Assembly: GCA_031284645.1 (NCBI GenBank)
Contig: JAITXS010000119.1
Location: forward strand, 1 to 17,607
DNA: 17,607 bases
Source: Spirochaetaceae bacterium
Lineage (GTDB): Bacteria; Spirochaetota; Spirochaetia; Treponematales; Breznakiellaceae
Direction: 5' to 3'
The notes beneath the pieces were generated by a model that saw nothing but the letters and a program-made list of their open reading frames with translations, did not search any database and was not told where the DNA came from. Made by a program: the position numbers and the translations under genes. Positions 13,381 through 17,607 of this stretch are shown here, in pieces; position 1 is the first letter of the stretch; each line of letters starts with the position of its first letter.

Positions 13381-14577
13381 CTAAAGCCCATGCTCCGGTA
13401 CCGGTAAAATCAACGCACCGCTTTTTTTGTCGATGCCCCCAAACGCGCTCTTTCGGGCAGAGAGCTCGGCACCGGACGGGCAGCTCTCCATGATTTTTTT
13501 ACTGCCCCGTAACAAGACAAGCCCTTTGGCTGAGCAAGCGTATCGTCCGTATTGGTATTCCGGCAAGGGAAAAAGGTCAGAAATAACACGTAAGTCCAAA
13601 AGATCATCACTTTCTTTTTTGGGCAGCGCCGATTTTTGTGCAAGCAAAAAACTTAAAACAGCTTTGTCTTTTGAAAGTCCCGCAGCGCCCGATAGTTTTT
13701 GTAAATCCTTCGGGCTGTCATCAGTGTCAAAATAAAAATGACACCATTTTGACCCACGCTTGCCGCCGCGCATACAACAAGCACTGCAACGCGGACACGG
13801 GGAGCGAATCACCAGATCGCGGGACTCAAAAGCAACTTTTAAAAAATGAATAAACTGCCCACAGCGCGGAACACCGGGTTCCACAACAAGAAGCGCACTG
13901 TTTGTATCACTTGCCTTTGACAGCAAAAAAGCCTGCTTTTCCGCGAAGTCCTTGAGCTTCTCCGTATCTGCCTGCGGAATCTTCCAAAAAATCTCATTAA
14001 AAATATTTACCGCACAGAGAAGTTTTACCGGATGTGTTTTGGCACTATCCGGTATACCGTGCCGCATATCAACGTGTAATAACTTGATATTCCATGCACT
14101 CTTTGGGCCGGTAAACGCATAAAATAATTTTTCCCCGGCCCGTAAAGCCGATCTGTTGTGATCTATACAAAACAGCGTTATCTTTTTTGAACGTAAGGCC
14201 GGAAAAGAAATCCACAAGGCAAGAGCCAACGTTAAAGGGCCGGAACCCAAATCAATAACACCGTGATTTTCATCGTCCGCTAAAAACAAAGATGCTATAA
14301 AAGACCCAATGCTCTCTGATGAAAACAATTTACATAAACGATAGATATTCCACGGCAAAAAATAACGCATATACGCACCAAGCAAAGCCGGATCATTCAG
14401 ATACCCCTCTTTCCGCTCAGGCCGCGCCGAACTTAACAGCCTTGAAAGCTCTGCCACATTACGCGGAAGGGCGGAAACAAATCGGGCGGGAACAGGAAAT
14501 GTTTTATCAATCTCTTTTAAAAGCAGACTCAAAGACCCGTTTAAATCAGATGATAGCGGATTAAATAAAGCTTCCAT
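13381..14577 (-). CDS. Rsm22/METTL17-type Fe-S methyltransferase homologue
   Basis: 398 residues from ATG 14577, which is preceded by AAGGA at 8 bases; a TTG at 14607 in the same frame is less likely. The N-terminal helical part (LSSARPERKEGYLNDPALLGAYMRYFLPWNIYRL) is followed by SAM motif I VIDLGSGPLTLALAL (107-121). The C-terminal half holds the Cys-rich segment SPCPRCSACCMRGGKRGSKWCHFYF (Cys261, 264, 267/268, 279), the place where Rsm22/METTL17 proteins bind a 4Fe-4S cluster, then LSKDKAVLSFLLAQ, another family signature. The family associates with small-subunit rRNA maturation; mitochondrial members act in ribosome assembly. A MerR-type gene lies just upstream, 35 bases from stop to start, probably in the same operon. 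Confidence 0.83.
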   Translation of the reverse strand: MEALFNPLSSDLNGSLSLLLKEIDKTFPVPARFVSALPRNVAELSRLLSSARPERKEGYLNDPALLGAYMRYFLPWNIYRLCKLFSSESIGSFIASLFLADDENHGVIDLGSGPLTLALALWISFPALRSKKITLFCIDHNRSALRAGEKLFYAFTGPKSAWNIKLLHVDMRHGIPDSAKTHPVKLLCAVNIFNEIFWKIPQADTEKLKDFAEKQAFLLSKASDTNSALLVVEPGVPRCGQFIHFLKVAFESRDLVIRSPCPRCSACCMRGGKRGSKWCHFYFDTDDSPKDLQKLSGAAGLSKDKAVLSFLLAQKSALPKKESDDLLDLRVISDLFPLPEYQYGRYACSAKGLVLLRGSKKIMESCPSGAELSARKSAFGGIDKKSGALILPVPEHGL

Positions 14578-14612
14578 GCATTTTTTCCTTGTTAAACAAC
14601 CAGCCAAACGTT

Positions 14613-14942
14613 TTAGCCATCCTCACCGCCAATCCGGTTTCGATTAATAACATAAATATTTAACAAGTCCGAACGAAACGCCTCTATCTCCGCCTTCATA
14701 TCCTGCTTTTCTCCGGCAAGCTCCTCCAGCAAAAGATCCCGCGCACCCTCAAGCGTATATTTTTTTGTATGAACCAGATACTTTACACGCAAAAGCAACT
14801 GCACATCTCGTGTGGAATAGACAAACCTTCCGCCCCCGTCTTTTTGCGGCTGAATCAAAGGAATCTCTTTTTCCCAATACCGGATAATATGGCCTTTTTC
14901 ACCAAGAATCTTTTCTAAATCACTATTCATGTAGACATTCAT
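14613..14942 (-). CDS. MerR-type small DNA-binding regulator
   Basis: 109 residues. A winged helix-turn-helix of the MerR family: IIRYWEKEIPLIQPQKDGGGRFVYSTRDVQLLLRVKYLVHTKKYTLEGARDLLLEEL, in the conserved order HTH, wing, and Y-T-x-x-G-A-R-x-x-L helix. The C-terminal part is a short acidic/basic helix (KQDMKAEIEAFRSDLLNIY) with no metal or ligand pocket, so it is a minimal member. Two starts are possible, ATG 14942 and ATG 14930; no strong ribosome site distinguishes them. It lies upstream of the Rsm22-type gene in the same direction and could regulate it or the OmpA-domain gene, but no target site was recognised. Confidence 0.85.
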   Translation of the reverse strand: MNVYMNSDLEKILGEKGHIIRYWEKEIPLIQPQKDGGGRFVYSTRDVQLLLRVKYLVHTKKYTLEGARDLLLEELAGEKQDMKAEIEAFRSDLLNIYVINRNRIGGEDG

Positions 14943-14956
14943 TTTTTACTTTACAG

Positions 14957-14974
14957 AGGGGGGAAAGCCCCCCT
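14957..14974. terminator. Perfect 7-bp G/C hairpin
   Basis: AGGGGGG (14957-14963), AAAG loop, CCCCCCT (14968-14974). It sits 15 bases upstream of the MerR gene start; reading plus-strand there is no T-run after it, so its function as a terminator is uncertain. Confidence 0.35.
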
Positions 14975-15107
14975 GCCTCCGAAGTCCTCGCCGCTTCGCG
15001 GCTCCGGTCTTCTCCGCCACCCCCCTTTTAGAGACCTTAGCTGAACAGGGCGGCCGCAGACTCTTTTCATGTAAAAAGTCGCTGCTCCCCCGCCTCCGCA
15101 ACGCCCC

Positions 15108-15126
15108 AAAACTAAAGACCCTTTAG
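15108..15126 (-). terminator. Short terminator of the OmpA-domain gene
   Basis: CTAAAG-GGT-CTTTAG on the minus strand (15126-15112) followed by TTTT (15111-15108), 20 bases after the stop codon. Confidence 0.5.
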
Positions 15127-15145
15127 ATTAAATGAATACAAATGT

Positions 15146-16459
15146 TTATTCAAGGATTGTAATTTCAACACGGCGGTTTTTTGCTCTGCCGCTCTCCAGC
15201 GCGTTATCACCGACAGGTTTTGCGCTACCCCATCCTTTGTAAATAAATCTGTCTGCGGCAATTCCGCGCGCGATCATTTCATCGGCAACACGTTTTGCCC
15301 TTAGCCTCGAAAGTTCGACCTCGCCCTCTGTCTTTCCAACGTTCGCCGTGTGTCCTTCAACAAGAAAACTTTTGTTTTTTGCTTCTTTAAGCGCCGCCGC
15401 TATATCGTCAAGCCGTTGTTTTTCCGAGCTTAGCAGTTCATCAGAGTCCGCTTTAAATTGCAAATTGTTAATCGTAAGCCGCACCCCTTCGGCCAGGGAT
15501 GTATACTCAATGCCGGGGAGTTTTTTTACCGTGCTTTCAAGTAAAGGACGGTCCATCGGAATAATACCCTGTCCGAATGTCAGGGTAAAGCCCTTAAAAC
15601 GTACGGTATTCCCGTTTTTCCAAAGGTAGGTTTCATCAAGATTGTCACGGGAAAAAAGAACCTTGCCATCGGAGACGCGGATTAAAATATCAATCGCGTG
15701 GCTCCCTGAAAGACCGGAAAAAGGCAGCTCTTCTGTAAGCGCTGAAGCACCGCGATTCTGCTCCGTACTGCGCGTATTTCGGGAACGTCCTGTGGATGGC
15801 GTTTGAATCGCCCGCCATGTGCCGTAGCGTGAAGCATAATTCGCGCTTATCCGGTACACGGAAATACCTTTATAACTTTCAATACCTTTGTATTCGTATT
15901 CCGCAAGAATAGGCACTTTAACCGGCGTACCATTGTTAAGCGGATCAACCACCCGTTCTCCTTGAGCCGTCCATTTTGCGCCGGGCCGCACGGCTTGTGT
16001 TGAATAAACAGGAAAACCCCGCAGCGAGGGAAAGCCGTGATCTTCAATAATCCGAATACTACCGTCTTCTTTCATGCTAAATAACGCAGGAATAACATCA
16101 TCCACCGCATGAGCACTTTCTCTCAGGTCGCGGAGCGTTTCTTCCAGCACAAAAAAAGATCCTTTAAAAAGCATATCGCCGTTTTTTGTTGTACCTTCCG
16201 GGATAATTGACGAGCGCACTTCGCGGAAGGTGTGGCCTATGTATGTTCCGTTGTCATAACGCAGCCAATCAGAGCGTTCCACCATCAAAAACAACTCGTT
16301 GTTGACTTGACTGATTTTGATCTGTTCAGGCAGGGATGTTTTCCCGCGGGATTCAAGGGGGTTCCCCGGCGTTTCCTGCGGCCAGGAGTTTGCAGTAAAG
16401 CCGCTAAAAAAGCATACTCCGCATAAAATCAGGATGGTATTGGTTTTGTTCATTATCAT
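15146..16459 (-). CDS. OmpA-domain periplasmic/outer-membrane protein
   Basis: 437 residues from ATG 16459; MIMNKTN gives an alternative start at 16453. The signal peptide (TILILCGVCFFSGFTANS) has an internal Cys but a normal cleavage at about residue 24. Residues about 25-320 are a large domain beginning LFLMVERSDWLRYDNGTYIGHTFREVR, as in other treponemal OmpA-domain proteins (architecture compares with T. pallidum Tp0624; I have not aligned them). Residues 328-437 are the OmpA peptidoglycan-binding domain: LQFKADSDELLSSEKQRL, VEGHTANVG, LSRLRAKRVADEMIARGI and the RAKNRRVEITI end; the diaminopimelate-binding Asp/Arg framework appears present. Role: tether the outer envelope to peptidoglycan. 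A 22-bp palindrome covers the start codon and upstream sequence. Confidence 0.86.
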   Translation of the reverse strand: MIMNKTNTILILCGVCFFSGFTANSWPQETPGNPLESRGKTSLPEQIKISQVNNELFLMVERSDWLRYDNGTYIGHTFREVRSSIIPEGTTKNGDMLFKGSFFVLEETLRDLRESAHAVDDVIPALFSMKEDGSIRIIEDHGFPSLRGFPVYSTQAVRPGAKWTAQGERVVDPLNNGTPVKVPILAEYEYKGIESYKGISVYRISANYASRYGTWRAIQTPSTGRSRNTRSTEQNRGASALTEELPFSGLSGSHAIDILIRVSDGKVLFSRDNLDETYLWKNGNTVRFKGFTLTFGQGIIPMDRPLLESTVKKLPGIEYTSLAEGVRLTINNLQFKADSDELLSSEKQRLDDIAAALKEAKNKSFLVEGHTANVGKTEGEVELSRLRAKRVADEMIARGIAADRFIYKGWGSAKPVGDNALESGRAKNRRVEITILE

Positions 16460-16479
16460 AAAAGAGGCGCCTCTTTTAT
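16458..16479 (-). promoter_or_regulatory. 22-bp perfect palindrome over the OmpA-domain start
   Basis: A perfect palindrome of 11+11 bases centred on GGCGCC, running from the first two bases of ATG 16459 upstream. It contains the only purine-rich ribosome site candidate (AAGAGG). As RNA it would fold with a 4-base GCGC loop and hide the ribosome site; as DNA it could bind a dimeric repressor. Confidence 0.5.
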
Positions 16480-16545
16480 TTTCGGGCGGATACAGTCCGT
16501 ACTTTAAATAGCGCAGTGCATCTTGTTTGAAATATATCTATCTTA

Positions 16546-16570
16546 GGGTTTTGGGTAATAGGGTAGAGGG
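16546..16570 (+). repeat. Four-run G tract, plus strand, near paralogue 2
   Basis: GGG at 16546-16548, 16553-16555, 16561-16563 and 16568-16570 with loops of 4, 5 and 4 bases. The last run begins the shared repeat block. It is the counterpart of 8360-8384. Confidence 0.75.
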
Positions 16571-16590
16571 TATAGTTCTTATCAGAAATC
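16568..16590 (+). repeat. Shared repeat block, copy 2
   Basis: Begins GGGTATAGTTCTTATC and continues AGAAATC; it matches 8390-8412 with one difference. Confidence 0.85.
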
Positions 16591-16611
16591 CTGCCCCATC
16601 CCTAACTCCCC

Positions 16612-16708
16612 TAACCCTTTGCTTCGGGTAGAGGGCAGAAGGGTATAGCAATATCAGATATATTCCACCCAACACAAAACCTGGACCCGAAGCAGAGTGA
16701 AAGGGTTA
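16612..16708. repeat. Inverted repeat 1 (interrupted arms)
   Basis: TAACCCTTTGCTTCGGGT (16612-16629) is complementary to ACCCGAAGC (16685-16693) plus AAAGGGTTA (16700-16708), with six unpaired bases in the right arm. Confidence 0.7.
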
Positions 16709-16745
16709 TGGGTAAGGGTAGCAACTCTCTGATATTACTATACCC
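16641..16745. repeat. Inverted repeat 2 (18-bp arms)
   Basis: GGGTATAGCAATATCAGA (16641-16658) is complementary to TCTGATATTACTATACCC (16728-16745) with one mismatch. Its arms interleave with those of inverted repeat 1. Confidence 0.75.
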
Positions 16746-16767
16746 AATACCCAATACCCTACTACCC
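16743..16767 (-). repeat. Four-run G tract starting in the stop codon of paralogue 2
   Basis: On the coding strand the TAG stop gives the first G, then GGG at 16767-16765, 16759-16757, 16752-16750 and 16745-16743 with loops of 5, 4 and 4 bases. It is the counterpart of 8474-8498. Confidence 0.85.
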
Positions 16768-17607
16768 TATTTTACACAGAATGCGGGGGTAACGCCGTCG
16801 GGTAAGTTAACCCAAGAACTCGTGAAACTATTGTTAAACAGTCTGCCGCCGTGGCTGGAGTCGCCGGCAACAGGCGATGCGTTCCAACAATTAGCATCGC
16901 CCCCACTCTTGTTATACTTTTTAATCTCTCTTGCTCCCAGATAATATTCCAAAACTGCCTGATTATACTTGTTCTCCAAAGTCGTATTTGACAGCAGACC
17001 GAATCCAAACATTTCCCACTCGGTGGGTATCCAGAGCTTGTCCTTAATCTTATCAACATCAGTTTGTGCCGTATTGCTTATCTCCCGATTTGGCGCCCAG
17101 ATGATATCCGTATCCATCGGCACTCCGGCCGCTATTAAACCCTTCGTAAAATTCCCCTCTTCCAAAACTTCAGGGCTTGATACCTTCACCAGATACTTCC
17201 TCATATCGCTGCCCGCATACGCCATAGACTCCTTTTTACCATATATCGGCCGCTTTACGGGTGAGTTTTGAAACTGCATCACGAGATGCGGCATGGCCTC
17301 CTCCACGCCCCCCTTATACTCACTGTTACCGGCCCCCGGGTTAAACGAGTTCCGCCCGACCACCATGATCCTTAGCAACCACCCTATAACTTGTCCACTA
17401 TAAGAATCTATCCCTAAATCAGGATTCGTTGATTCGTCTATCTTCCCAAGAAACTCGTAATCAGGGTCATCGTAGAGCCCCTGATACCCGTCCACGTACA
17501 GGAACGGCAAATCCACATAATCCCCAAGACGGATAAAGCCCTCGGTTTTCAGCTCGTTAATGGAATCATCTTCTCCGAGCCCTTTACTCAGAAACTCTAA
17601 ATAATCA
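16767..17607 (-). CDS. DUF6273/C-type-lectin-like protein, second paralogue (partial, N-terminus outside window)
   Basis: The frame stays open to the right edge, so the true start is outside; about 279 residues are visible. From the edge: DYLEFLSKGLGEDDS, then GFIRLGDYVDLPFLYVDG, matching HEYLDRLDPALVGDG and IKLGDYLDLPDLSV of the 8498 gene. The central parts match closely (VVGRNSFNPGAGNSEYKGG, MQFQNSPVKRPI, YAGSDMRKYL, SNTAQTDVDKIKDKLW, IPTEWEMFG). The final ~40 residues differ strongly from paralogue 1 apart from W-ASP, a glycine after it, and PAFCV before the stop. A signal peptide and Big_2 domain are expected upstream but cannot be seen. Likely a second surface ligand-binding protein; the downstream flank is shared with paralogue 1. 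Confidence 0.8.
   Translation of the reverse strand, partial: DYLEFLSKGLGEDDSINELKTEGFIRLGDYVDLPFLYVDGYQGLYDDPDYEFLGKIDESTNPDLGIDSYSGQVIGWLLRIMVVGRNSFNPGAGNSEYKGGVEEAMPHLVMQFQNSPVKRPIYGKKESMAYAGSDMRKYLVKVSSPEVLEEGNFTKGLIAAGVPMDTDIIWAPNREISNTAQTDVDKIKDKLWIPTEWEMFGFGLLSNTTLENKYNQAVLEYYLGAREIKKYNKSGGDANCWNASPVAGDSSHGGRLFNNSFTSSWVNLPDGVTPAFCVK

Larger units (their letters stand above)
14943..15145. other. GC-rich gap with strong hairpins
   Basis: Contains a perfect hairpin AGGGGGG-AAAG-CCCCCCT (14957-14974), GCCGC-TTC-GCGGC (14990-15002) and a terminator-like hairpin near 15112. The composition is much more G/C-rich than the neighbouring genes and looks like an intergenic repeat element. No gene was found. 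Confidence 0.6.
16480..16766. other. Gap between paralogue 2 and the OmpA-domain gene: G-run and inverted repeats
   Basis: Almost all of it is the repeat element downstream of the second DUF6273-type gene, with G-runs on both strands and two interleaved inverted repeats. No gene was found. Confidence 0.6.

Noticed and set aside
8498..17607. Complete diversity-generating retroelement within the window
   Set aside because: No reverse transcriptase, accessory gene or template repeat is present here; only candidate target ends are visible.

Overview
The window looks like a chromosomal segment of a spirochaete, most likely a Treponema-like host-associated species. This is inferred from three things: a NAD-dependent DNA ligase carrying the short NCRNAANGL variant that I associate with treponemal LigA; an abundance of lipoproteins with loose, spirochaete-style lipoboxes; and a DUF3798 lipoprotein and an OmpA-domain protein of treponemal type. 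No phage, transposase, CRISPR, rRNA or tRNA gene was found.

Layout. 1-1180 (minus): an ABC exporter of the Wzm/Wzt polysaccharide type (permease, then an ATPase that runs off the left edge). A divergent control region (1181-1248) separates it from a 611-residue fusion of a PseG/MurG-like glycosyl-handling domain, a zinc ribbon and a SAM methyltransferase. After a 470-base leader-like gap comes an outer-membrane beta-barrel of the Wzi capsule-assembly type. These genes fit one job: making, exporting and anchoring a surface glycan. 5410-8169 holds housekeeping or accessory genes: a rubredoxin-PTPS fusion (minus), a GH18-type lipoprotein (plus) and a BatD-like membrane protein (minus). 8498-9694 (minus) is a Big_2 lipoprotein with a DUF6273/C-type-lectin-like C-terminus. 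ligA (plus), a DUF3798 solute-binding lipoprotein, an Rsm22-type Fe-S methyltransferase, a MerR-type regulator and an OmpA-domain protein (all four minus) follow. At the right edge (16767 to the end) a second copy of the DUF6273-type protein is cut by the window.

The most unusual signal is around the two DUF6273-type paralogues. Both genes end in the same short nucleotide block, and in both the stop codon opens a tract of four GGG runs able to form a G-quadruplex on the coding strand. Roughly 100-200 bases further on, a second four-run tract lies on the opposite strand, followed at once by a shared block of about 23 bases. The first paralogue also has a four-run tract upstream of its promoter, and a promoter with a 200-base structured leader. 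The arrangement resembles recombination-prone cassettes for surface-antigen variation. That reading is inference; the repeats and G-runs are directly visible.

Other regulatory signals seen are: a perfect -35/17/-10 promoter with a 14-bp palindrome over its -35 (6043-6079); a 22-bp palindrome over the start of the OmpA-domain gene; a 9-T tract in the signal peptide of the Wzi-like protein; and three starts placed exactly where transcription should begin (3225, 6201, 10059), suggesting leaderless mRNAs.
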